A stretch of DNA of 64,000 nucleotides, taken from NCBI GenBank assembly GCA_944470555.2, contig OX104130.1:59429491-59493490 (forward strand), given 5' to 3'. The notes beneath the pieces are model-generated. The model was not told where the DNA came from. It searched no databases and was given only the letters and a program-made list of their open reading frames with translations. A program made the translations under genes and the position numbers. This document shows, in pieces, positions 34,997-45,249 of the stretch (its first letter is position 1; each line of letters starts with the position of its first letter). This DNA is from Heterobilharzia americana. Taxonomy: Eukaryota; Platyhelminthes; Trematoda; Strigeidida; Schistosomatidae.

Positions 34997-35450
34997 CTAT
35001 GTGTGTGCCAACCATTTTTTTTCGAGGCACTATTTTTCTTATTTACCGGCACAAACCCTCGTACACTTTGCCTTTTTATATCAATTTTTATTTACCATGT
35101 AATAAAAACTAAAAAAACGGCGAAGATAAGCGTAAATTTTTCTTTTTCGACACGTTTATATATAAATAATTCCCATTTTTACGCAACGTTTTCGTGGTAT
35201 TAAAGACTTTTATTTATATTCCAGGTGCAACGAGCACTGGACGGAACGTCGAAAGGAACAGATGACCGCGACCGACGTACAATTTCATTTATTGTATTTT
35301 ATTTATTTAATCGCCACGACACCCTAGAATAAGGTTCAGACAACCAGGGGCCACCTCACGCAGTGAGCCCATCGGAGAGTTTTACCAGTGGAGAAACCAC
35401 TGGGTTTTTACTTCCGGCTGGTATCGTCTTAGGGTCCTCACGAACCCACT
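34997..35450 (+). other. 3' untranslated region of the LTR element
   Basis: No coding frame follows pol; an envelope-like gene is absent. A perfect hairpin CCAGTGG (35,385-35,391), loop AGAAA, CCACTGG (35,397-35,403) lies about 50 bases before the polypurine tract. Confidence 0.7.
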
Positions 35451-35463
35451 AGGGGGGGAGTGA
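35451..35463 (+). other. Polypurine tract
   Basis: AGGGGGGGAGTGA ends two bases before the 3' LTR, where plus-strand DNA synthesis would be primed. Confidence 0.85.
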
Positions 35464-35465
35464 TC

Positions 35466-35808
35466 TGTAGCGTCATACACTTCCCCAAAATCAATAGCCT
35501 AGGGTTTGACGACTTCGACATTGATGCTGACCTTGATAGTTTAACTGGACTCGCTAAGCTGAAGGCATCCGGTCAAGCATCCTCGCCATTTGGCACGCTG
35601 TCGTGTTACGTTGCATTGCTCGTATTCGACTCTCTAGCCAGTTAGTTGGAACGCATCGGTATTTTGGCATAACCATCCAAATATACTATTCCATCCGACT
35701 ACGCTATCGTGTTCTTCCTTGGTCTCGTATTCGTGGGTATATAACAAGTTCGAATAATTAGTGATTGGTCTTTGCGTCTGTCAAGTTCGCACCAGGACAA
35801 ATCCTAAA
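35466..35808 (+). repeat. 3' LTR
   Basis: 343 bp, begins TGTAGCGTCATACAC. It appears identical to the 5' LTR except for the fifth base. It is followed by the ATTG target duplication. Confidence 0.95.
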
Positions 35809-35963
35809 ATTGTTTGAGAGATTCAAAGGCGAAATTTAGAAATGAGTGCAGACGGTGATAGGGAGAACTGGAAGGGAGAGGACAAGCCATACTAAGTATC
35901 ACAGAAAGTAAAAAGGGTAACAAAATGATCTACGTATTACGGGTTTAGCAGCAGTTATGAAAA

Positions 35964-36295
35964 TGTAGCGGTGTATTATTCTCCAAAATCGATAGCGTAG
36001 GGTACGACGAAATTCAGCGTTGATTCTGACCTTCCCAGTCTCGGCGAGCTGGCCGTGCTGAGGTACTTGGCCATATTTTCATGCCATTTGACGCATTTTT
36101 GTGTTGCGTTACACTGATCATACGCTTTTCTGTACTCAGTTATTTGGAATACATCGTTTTTTTGCACAGTCCATCAAAGTTAGTATCCCAGTCTACCCAA
36201 ATGTGTTCCTTCTCCGTTTTGCACCCCTGAGAATTCTACAAGTGTGAAGAATCACTAATTAACTACCGATTCTATCAACTTTGCATGGGGTAACT
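35964..36295 (+). repeat. Diverged solo LTR of the same family
   Basis: It begins TGTAGCGGTGTATTATTC and follows the intact LTR block by block: CCAAAATCGATAGCGTAGGG, the CATTTGACGCA region, ACACTGATCATACGC, CAGTTATTTGGAA and finally CACTAATTAACTACC. Many substitutions and small indels are present. No internal element sequence follows. A clear target duplication was not found. It lies 155 bp after the young element. Confidence 0.8.
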
Positions 36296-38690
36296 GATGG
36301 AGAGTGATAGCAGTGGCATGTTATACCCTGTGGCTAGTGGGAATATATAGAGAATTGGAGGATCCATGTTTGTCAACAAAATTGATCCCGTTCTTTCTGA
36401 TTACTAAGTTCAGGTTTTGTCACTCTTATTGCGATAGCCTCAGCTTTGTAGACTGCCCGTTGGCGGGTGTCACGTGGCACATTTGCAGTGCAAGAAATAT
36501 AACCATGGAAACTTTATTCGCATCTATATTCTCTTATCTCTTTCGCATAAAACTTCAATTTTTATATGCTTTTAGGCGTTACACTTAGGTCATGGTTCAA
36601 AAGCCAGGACCTGTTTTTTGTTGACTGTTGAATTGCTTGATGATGCATTATTAGTGCGTATTCTCCCAAGAGAACTGGGCGCCAAAGAAAAAGATTGTTG
36701 TGCAAAAGTTTATGCCACCATATTATTCCAAGGATCTTACTCTCGATCAGACGGTTAGAATACCGCCAGTGACATTCTGGGAGCCATCATCTTTATTTAT
36801 GGTTGGATTATAATGGAATCAGACGATGGCTGAGACAGACATTCCTAAGTTGTCAGTATAGGGTGTGAACGCTTAAGACTTCCGTTGGTAACAGGCCATT
36901 CCATGTATCTTATTTTAATCTCCAGCAAACGACCTATGGCAGGAGCTGATACACACATATCTCATTATGAGGTGACAGAGTGCCCAAACACAACACTCCA
37001 ATAAATTACGGATGATTATCAGTAGTGGATGTACGTCTCAGCAACTGTTGGAAGTTCAAATCATTCAATGAACACTGATAAAGTCAGTCAGAAAGAGTGT
37101 AACGCTTCTGGTCGTACAAGTATAAGTTGAATCCACCTCGCACATTTATGTATTATGGTGTATTGCACTTTTTAAAGTTTCTCTCGTTTAATTGTAACCA
37201 GTGGCTGGAATCTTGGTGGTCATAAGAAAGATCACTGTACGTCTGAAGGTGAAATCGCACGGAGCTGTACTCAGAGAGGCAGCAGCTTAAGAACTTCATA
37301 TTAAATGTAATAAGTAAGTTGCGCTGGGGCAGGTCCACCTCTCCGTGAATATATATATATCCTTAGGAATCAACGGACAGCAGGCTCGTTTACAGCCTGA
37401 TATAGGTTCATGCATCATGCTCACCAGAAAGCAGAGAATCACAGCCAGAATTTGCTACGCGCACACTTTGTAGCTTTTGGGCAAGGACCTAAAAATTTTA
37501 TTTTGGGGCAGATGAATGAATGATGGGGTGACGCGCGATACTCCCTATGGTTCCAAACCTCTTACCTGAAACTTCCAAAAGATCCATAGTGCGCTCGAAC
37601 TTTTTCCCCGAAAGTGTCAAAGGCTCCCAAGTGCGCCTGAAGCGTGAAAACACGTTTCCAATTTACCGAAACAATGATTAAATGCAAAAATTTATTTATT
37701 TTCTAATAGCAAAGGTACATAAAATTTCGTTCATCTTCAGTTAATTTCGTTGACGCTGTCTGGCTAACTGGGTAGACGAGTGCTCTTCGCGTACTTTAAG
37801 GGAAATAGAGGGACCACTTCCCCTCCTACAGACAACTCAGTAACCTATGGGAATTGCATTATGGAACACGTTAGGCCTGCCATTTTTGCTCTTTTCGGCC
37901 TTTTCTCCCCCATTTTTATTCCGGTGCGGCTGTTGTGAAACCGTTGCCGATTATGAGCCCGCATTTTTTCTTCGGCCACCCTTTGTCATTGTCGCCGCGA
38001 CTGTGGATGTAAAAAGACGTCTTCATACCTTATAAAACAATAACGGGAGCTTACTGATAACACGATACCGAGTTTCAGCATTAGCGTTTTCTCGATGGGA
38101 CGTTTGTCTTGTATCGAGGACCGTGAATATAACATGCTGAAGTTGGGTTACAGTAGCGTACTCATTATGTGACGTACCGAAACACCCGTGTCAGATTCCA
38201 CAAGGGGAGACAACTCCCATGCCGCAGCTCTGCAATATTCAGGGTCAGCCGTGTCGCGCTTGAACCCTTGGATTCGCAGAAGACTGTCAACAAGCCATTT
38301 CCCGGAGGCTTCAAGCTTCTCGGGAGAATCCACTTAGGTAACCCGTTTATGCGAGGAAATGGTTTACATCAAGCCGGCAATCATTTTCTCCTGTCTGCCA
38401 AAACGTTCTTTGAAGAAACTAAAAGATTTTGACTGATTTCACAAATATCGGCTGGGAATTTGGCTCTCGCACCAGGCCTATGGGTTATGTTACAGTTTAA
38501 GGTGAACTTGCAGGACAGCATTGAGAGTAGGTGAAGTCGGTGAATCGCATGTCGATGAAGATCGACTGCTGAATTAAATAAACGTCAGGTCGTGGTAGCA
38601 CCTGTTGGAGGAAGAACCGGCAAACAGCTTCCTGGACACTAGTGAACTAAGTTCCGAGTCCCCGTCTTCCAGAAGTCACGACGGGCAGTC
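36296..38690. other. Unassigned region
   Basis: I recognise no complete gene. A minus frame at 38,148-38,333 (LVDSLLRIQGF, EYCRAAAWELSPLVESD) looks protein-like and may be a remnant of an unidentified element. A GC-richer stretch at 37,850-38,030 is unexplained. Confidence 0.35.
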
Positions 38691-38699
38691 TGCAGGCAA

Positions 38700-39770
38700 T
38701 AGTTAAGTTAAAAGCTAATTTCTTTTAAAAAATGACCAAGAGTGAACGGGAAGCGGAGTGCGATACGATATGCACTAGTGAACTCAGTAGCTACTCAAAT
38801 GTAACCTACATCTCTTCATAACCTAACTGATCTCACGACTTAACACCTATTTCCGAAAAATCGTCCCTTAAAGTAATCTCTCTACTCCGAAAAGATAAAA
38901 GAACTCTCTGTCGGTGCATTTTCATAGCATGCAACTCTTTGTTATTTACCCTTTGTTACCAGTACTTACATGTAAGTACTCTGCACCAACATAGTTTCGG
39001 TGGCATCGATATGGTAATACTCAACAGGCAACACTATGATCATCCCCCTCGTGACCAGATAAGGGTGGTTACCGTCTTGAAAAACACCATGAATTTCACT
39101 TGAATGTTTATAAATCCATCAGACGCTTGTACATAGGTATATAACAAGTTAATACCTGGTCCAATACCCTCCAATCTTTCCATTTCGTAGTGATATCTTC
39201 AGCTTCAGACTGATTTTCATTACTGTCGTGAGCGGCTTCATCTTCTTCCACCTAATCTTACCTCTAAACGGTTGGTTCTGGATACCTCTTGAAGTAAGTT
39301 TTACAGTCAGTACAAAGAACTCACCCAGATATATCACGGCTGATCTACTCCTGCATATTTTTGTTCTCTTGTTTCGAATTTCGCCTGCTGCTCGCTTTTG
39401 TTATTCACTTTTCAGATTTACCTAACCAGTCCTGCATTCCAATGGAATCCTACAAATCGTATTTGTCAGTGGGAAATATTGCCATCAAAACGTAATGACG
39501 AAAGCGCACACCTCAAGGTCATGACTGTGATGCGGCCTCACCTTCAACAATATCGGATGATTCAAACGATGACCGGATAATCTTCAAATTTGAACTGAGC
39601 CTGCTTCAACACACCCCCTATATGCCATAAATGACAGTATCTAATGTATAGCTTAACATTGTACATAATAGTCATTTCTCATTATCAAAATGATCAAACC
39701 TGTAAACTGGTTTGTATTCACGTAACCTTTGTTGTATGAAATACATATTTTTATTATTTTATTATGTTTT
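38700..39770 (+). mobile_element. CR1-like LINE 3' region (plus strand)
   Basis: It aligns by eye along its whole length, about 80 percent, with the reverse complement of 59,210-60,270, including TACTTACATGTAAGTACTCT, CAGTACAAAGAACTCACCCA and the 3' terminal block CCTGTAAACTGGTTTGTATTC followed by a TTATT-rich tail. No reverse transcriptase lies upstream, so it is a 5'-truncated copy. The CR1 assignment rests on the 59-61 kb copy, where the same tail follows CR1-like coding sequence. Confidence 0.6.
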
Positions 39771-40390
39771 ATTTTCCTAGTTTCACGCATTTAGTCCTGC
39801 AAAACTTAGCAAGTAAAAACAGAAATTAGTGAAACTTTGACACATACCGGTTATCTCTCACCACACTTGCTGGCTTGGTATGCGGCGTTGATAGGTCTTT
39901 TGCACTGCTATGCAACCCTTCAAAACCTGCATAGCAGTTGCGAGCCCTATTGATGTCCACAAAAGTTAATTCACACAAAAGGATAATACAGCAAGTCGCA
40001 AGCTGTGCAAACCTGCTAGATGAAAATCCCTGGGTGGACTGGATACGGTCTTAAACATCAAGCCACGTGCAACCTTTAGGTGTACGAACGTATCCCTGGG
40101 TTAGCCGCGTTTAGGGTGCCGTGACTACAGACCATTAGGCGGGTGTTTTTGCGATTGCGCAATTCGACATCTGAAGAAAGAAACCGATTAATGCATGAAA
40201 TTTCAATCAACGAACAGAAGGGTGTGCAGGGTTCACGTTTTGTTTACAAACTGTGATAACTGCACAAGAAGTTAAACAGGAAGTCACACATGCGCCAGAA
40301 AAAGTATGTGTATGCAATGCGGAAGAATGCTAGTTATGTGTATCAATGATCATTTCAACCATTACCGTGTGTGAACCGTTATCCATGTTT

Positions 40391-40901
40391 CTACAGCTGA
40401 CGTTCACTGAGTTCAGTCCACATTGTGTGAAGCGCAGGAATCAATTCGAAATAGTTATTCAAAGGCGAACTCATACATTTATCTCTCAGGTTCACTTGGA
40501 CAGCTATGCTTGTGGTTAGTTCGAAATTATCAACCCTGTAAGTCCCAACGTCCTTCGAATCTATTGGTTTAATGAAAAAAGGACTTTGGATCACAATACC
40601 CTGGAAGCAAAAGCTGTGTCCCATTCAGAACCTGAGCTGCAATCCCAGATAGCGACCCAGGTAAAACACAGTCGTCTGGAGATACCGTACTGGTGGTAAA
40701 CCTACTTAAAAACGCCTCTTGTTCATCGTTATCTGCAAATTCGGTTTTCCTGCATGTGACTTCAGGAGTCTCCCCTTCAACAAGGGACCTCTTCGCCATT
40801 CGTTTGCTGACCAGGACGGCAGGATTTCTTGGAAGGGTTGCTAGCTTCTGTAACTTAATAATAATATATTTTGAGTAACGAATTAGACGAACACATGCCA
40901 T
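40391..40901 (-). pseudogene. CR1-like LINE fragment, segment before the RT domain
   Basis: Two overlapping minus frames are present. The upper one contains KTEFADNDEQEAFLSRFTTS followed by PDDC. This resembles the CR1-family linker in which an acidic D..KA..F..FF.SVFT pattern precedes the RT. No RT core follows, so the copy is a fragment. Confidence 0.5.
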
Positions 40902-40904
40902 TTT

Positions 40905-42240
40905 TACAGGGAATAACTAAATGTTATTTCCTTATTGAAGCTGTGAAAGTTTATAAAGAAACATATTTTCGTGCCATACAAGGTCTTTTGGAGTAAACAA
41001 ATGTTTGAAAATTGCTTGTCACAAATACTGCATAAGAGCAACGTCGTTAAACAATGGTGGTGAAAATTAATGAGGGTATAGCCTCTGAGTATGAGAAGCA
41101 ACAGCGGGCAATGACACCCCAGTTATACCCATAATAATCAACTGTAATAGTATTTTTCATACTACATATGTTACATGAAACATGTGTATCCATAGCACAA
41201 CAGTTGTTTACGTCTATAATGTTGTAAAAAAAATTGTCAGTTGAATAAACAGAGGCGGGGATGAAGTTCTAACCAGCTGCTGGTGTCATATTACGGCGGA
41301 AGACATAAGACTTTTCGCCATCAAACCATTTAATAGGACTTCAAGGTCGGCGCGTTACGTAAAGTCACTCTCAATTGGGTTCATCTTCAGGTGAGTGGTT
41401 GTCAGGACCGAAAGGACTCACATTTCTGGATGCAAATGACATTTTACACCAAGAGTTCTAGTTGCTCTCCAAATTGGGACTGTGTATTTTGGAAAGGTTG
41501 TAGTCTGGGATGAATTGTCTAGCTCCCAGTAATTTTGCACCTCGAGGCCCCAAACGACGACAGTTCTCACATGTTGAATGAAAGTTCAAAGTGTATCTCA
41601 GTGCTCAGTGTGTCGGTACAATCCGGCATCATAATCTGCATATCATGTGATAAAGAGAAACATAGAGACATGAGAACTGTGGCTGTCTTAGAATTTCGGG
41701 AAGCAGTACACCTCCAACGTCCCGCCTCAAGCTGCATTACAAATGCTTACAGGTGGCAACTCTGTTTTGCATCTGAGAACCAGTAAGAGCTTTGGTAAGA
41801 ATGAACAGGGTGAGAAGAAAATAATTAAAACAGTCCTGAGGGAAGTGAGGGTGAGGGGCGTATATTCACTCCATTGACCCAAGATAAGGGTAGTTTCCAT
41901 GAGTTCCCACCATCGGATGTGCATCTCATGATATCAAGCTGTTTCCGCATGATGAATTTTCACACGACCAGGAGCCAATACTCAACGAATTTCCTCAATT
42001 GATGGACGTCGATAAATTCGCTCAGATTCATATTACACCCAAAAAAAAGTATAACGCAGAAACCGGCCCCAAAATCGTGGTCAAGACACTGAGACCGATG
42101 TGAAAGTACAAGGACCGATAAATGTATGCATCACAGTTATTGAGGTACTTGAGTTCCGCGTACACTGATGGGTCTACGAGTGCACACAAGAGTGTGAGTA
42201 CTGGCTCCCTCCCCAGTAAAATGAGCTTGATGCGCACTGA
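40905..42240. other. Unassigned region
   Basis: Short frames at 41,535-41,786 (plus) and 42,028-42,237 (minus) show no known domain. I see nothing else I can support. Confidence 0.4.
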
Positions 42241-42244
42241 TAAA

Positions 42245-42335
42245 TTGGTTGGTTGTGGCTAGCAGAGGAATCCGCGACGCGCGTTTCGTCCTATTTGGGG
42301 CCCATCAGCTGGACGTGTCTGCAACCCAGTGATGT
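42245..42335 (-). ncRNA. Degenerate hammerhead ribozyme of the schistosome SINE type
   Basis: On the minus strand the order CCAG-CTGATGG-GCCC-CAAAT-AGGAC-GAAAC-GCGCGTC matches the schistosome satellite/SINE hammerhead, whose core is CUGAUGAG...GAAA with a GUC cleavage site. Core CTGATGG is at 42,308-42,302, GAAAC at 42,288-42,284, and the cleavage triplet GTC at 42,78 to 42,76 in the same hundred (that is, 42,278-42,276). Three lesions are visible: the conserved core A after CUGAUG is G; stem II has a C-A mismatch; and the stem I partner of CCAG reads GCGG instead of CTGG. It is therefore probably inactive. Confidence 0.75.
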
Positions 42336-43069
42336 TGCTCAGCAAAACAACGGTGGATAACAAGTATGTCAATAAATAGTATTAATGTACACTGGTTTCC
42401 TCCCAAAGACACTGCGATACACACGCCAGATTAAGAAAACTTTAAGAACCTCATGATGTGAAAATTATGCAGTTGACTCCGCATGCGTACACGAAGATGT
42501 ACACAAAGTTCGAACGGGTACAAACAATGAGGACTTCTCTCTTCAGGCAGGAATGCGCTGCAGGTCCATTTTCCGAATCTGCCTGTGCCTCTAGTTTCTT
42601 TTCGAAACTGCAGCAACAGCTCCATGATGACATTTGGTGCTGGATCTCAATTTGAACATAACTACCTTGAGGAAATATTATCTGCTGTTTGACGCCAATA
42701 ATTGCTGGACTGCTCCCAATCTTTCACGGTTTTTGGACCATCTCCACGATTAACTCATCTACTAGTCATGATTCTTCTCGCGACGCACCGTCTAAGCTTT
42801 CATAACAGTTACTGTAGCACAAATGTTCTGAACAAACGACTAAGCCGGACACCAATTTACCTACTGGCTGGGAAAACGACTTACCCTCAGTAGCTCCATG
42901 CCACATGTTTTCCAGCACCCCGTACCAAGTGATCTTTTCAAATGAAAGCTACTATGCACCGACTACACTTCTCGAATGATGCTACTTACGCTAGTACAAA
43001 AGATGCCTGACGTTTGTGTACAACCGCTGCCACTTGGAGTATCAACCGTTTCAATGTCTATTTCCGTCC

Positions 43070-44395
43070 ACCACAACAAGTATTCCTTCATGCTCCTGTC
43101 CACCTCAAGCAAAATATCGGGCCGCACCATCCTGGAGAGACTAAGGAATGCGCCGGATTCAAAACTATGACCGGACTAGGCTGGAGTCAGGAGGTACGAA
43201 TCATACGCAGACCGAATTGCAACGCTACGCATCATCATGGAATGGTAGTCAACTCTCTACCTCAGCTTCATCGACTTTGAAAGCACCTTCGACAGCGTCG
43301 ACCAAAAAGTAATCTGGCAATAGCCTCAACACTACGGAGTACCTCGAACCTTTATCAACCTCATCCAACAACTATATGATGACGCCACATGCCAAGTAAT
43401 TCACAATGGGAAGCTCGGTGATGCTTTTGAAGTGAAGACAGGAGTAAGACAGGGCTGCCTACTATCACCAATGATCTTTCTGATTGTGGTGGACTGGATC
43501 ATGCAGCAAACCGTGAAGATCTGTGGGGAGATGGGCATACGCTGGGCCGACGAAAAGACCCTAAAAGATTTGGATTTCGCCGATGGTTTATGTTTAGTGT
43601 TGCACAAGCTCGAAGATCTACCAGCAAAAACTGACAAGTTAACAAAAGAGGCGAGGCGGTGAAGACAGGACTTCGAGTGAACGTGGAGAAGACAGAGGTG
43701 ATGATGGTATTCAACCAACGCCACCAACAACAACAGCAAGCTGGAATCACCATCAACGGGAGAAACATAAAGTAAGAAGCCTGTTTCATCTATCTAGACA
43801 ATATCGTTTTGAGTACAAGTGGCACGGACGAGGACGTCAAGGCTAGGATCGGAAGAGCAAGACAGGCGTTCATTAACCCGAAAGCAGTGTGGGCGTCTTC
43901 TGCACTCAGCATGAAGAACGAGGTCCGGGTTTTCAACGCTAATGTCAAGTCAGCGCTTCCATGTGCTTCGGAGACTTGTCGCGTTACGGAAGGGATTTCC
44001 AACAAAATACGGCTATTCATCAACAACTGCCTATGCCCGTTACTGAAGCTCAGGTGGCCAGAAAGAACAGGCAACAGGGAACTCTGGTCGGGTAACGAAC
44101 CAACCAAGGATCTGTCGCTCAACAAATATGCAGAATGAAATGGAAGTGGATTGGGCACGCACCGAGAAGACTATCCGGGGGCATTATCCACCAGGCACTC
44201 GAGTGGAACCCAGATGGGAAACGGCGAGTTGGGCTTCCGATGGTGACATGGAGGAGACCATGTGAGGGAGAGATGAGAGCTTGCGGGCAGTCGCGGAGCC
44301 AGGTTCAGATGACTGCAGAGAACAGGGTGGAGTGAAGACATGCTACTGAAGCCCTACGTTCCACTAGGAACCCAAGGGACAAATAATAATGGTAA
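43070..44395 (+). pseudogene. RTE family B 3' half (left arm)
   Basis: It enters in the RT fingers (SSKISGRTILERL, 43,105), then FESTFDSVDQKVIWQ (43,280), VKTGVRQGCLLSPM (43,433), the palm LDFADGL where the family has FADDL (43,575), and the C-terminal STSGTDEDVKARIGRARQAF (43,812), then KWKWIGHAPRR and RVGLPMVTWRRPCEGEM. It ends AGGAACCCAAGGGACAAATA at 44,385. Stops and the lost catalytic Asp make it inactive. Confidence 0.8.
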
Positions 44396-44789
44396 TGCAA
44401 CAATTACTTCCAGTAGAATTAATCTAAATTACCTTTGAACGTGACATGGTGACCTTCGTTATACAACTGTGGATACTTTACCGATGCTCCAGGTCGTATA
44501 CATGGGTCCTTTGTGGCTAGCATAACCTAATACTGAAGAACTTTGCAATTAACGGACGGTTATTTTACCGAATGGACCTACCACGTCGGCTGGTTACAAC
44601 GCAAACTTCGCACTTTACGCGCTTCCGTTCCCAAGAGCAGAACCTGTCTGTGCGATGGGGAATGAGAATCCATGCCTGTTTCATGAATTACAGCAACTTT
44701 TAATGAGATTATGCGCATCGGTGGCTTGATATATTAGTTATTTAATACTAAATGATACTTTGCAAACTTTCAAGAATTATCATTTTGAC

Positions 44790-45100
44790 GACGTTCGTAA
44801 ACTGGTATCTCTCATGTTAAATTCATTATATGGGGATGATATTCATTATTGTCTCAACTTTAATACTGTATACGCTGAAAGGTGGTATTTTCTTGCTTGT
44901 TTCATAACTACCAGAATCCTCTGATGTTTTCAATAGGGTATAATGACATACCCTCCTCACCATTCACGACTCGTAAAATCTTGTCCGTTTTTCGACATAT
45001 ATCATGTGACGATGCCTGTAAACTGGCTTCTCCCATGTCAAATCATTGATGTGGGACCAAAACATTTGTTCGTCTACTTATTTATTTATTTAACATATAC
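44790..45100 (+). mobile_element. CR1-like 3' ends (left arm)
   Basis: Two related blocks, CGTAAACTGGTATCTCTC (44,797) and GCCTGTAAACTGGCTTCTCC (45,012), occur; the second is followed by a TATTTATTTATT tail at 45,078. The same block with the same tail occurs at 50,273-50,335. Confidence 0.55.
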
Positions 45101-45249
45101 CGTCATAAAATTCATTTTAAAGAAACTTCTCTTCCTCTTGTCGATCGTGATGTTTCCTGCAGAAGCCTATGACCACTGCGCGTTCGCTTTAGCATTGTAC
45201 ATTGAAGGTACGTCAGTAGTTGATTCTCAGGATATGTTCAGAGCGAGAT

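Larger units (their letters stand above)
30551..35812 (+). mobile_element. Complete Ty3/gypsy LTR retrotransposon of the CsRn1 type
   Basis: Element 30,555-35,808 (5,254 bp) is bounded by two 343-bp LTRs and a 4-bp target duplication ATTG (30,551-30,554 and 35,809-35,812). Order: 5' LTR, tRNA-Trp primer site, gag with a CHCC zinc knuckle, -1 frameshift site, pol (protease, RT, RNase H, integrase with GPY/F), polypurine tract, 3' LTR. tRNA-Trp priming together with a CHCC knuckle is the known signature of the CsRn1 clade of trematodes. I saw one difference between the LTRs (fifth base A versus G), so the insertion is young. It is probably not autonomous because gag is broken. Confidence 0.95.

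Noticed and set aside
37525..37560. Possible second hammerhead core (TGATGGGG and a GACGCGCG block).
   Set aside because: There is no GAAA half of the core and no stem II, so the resemblance is accidental.
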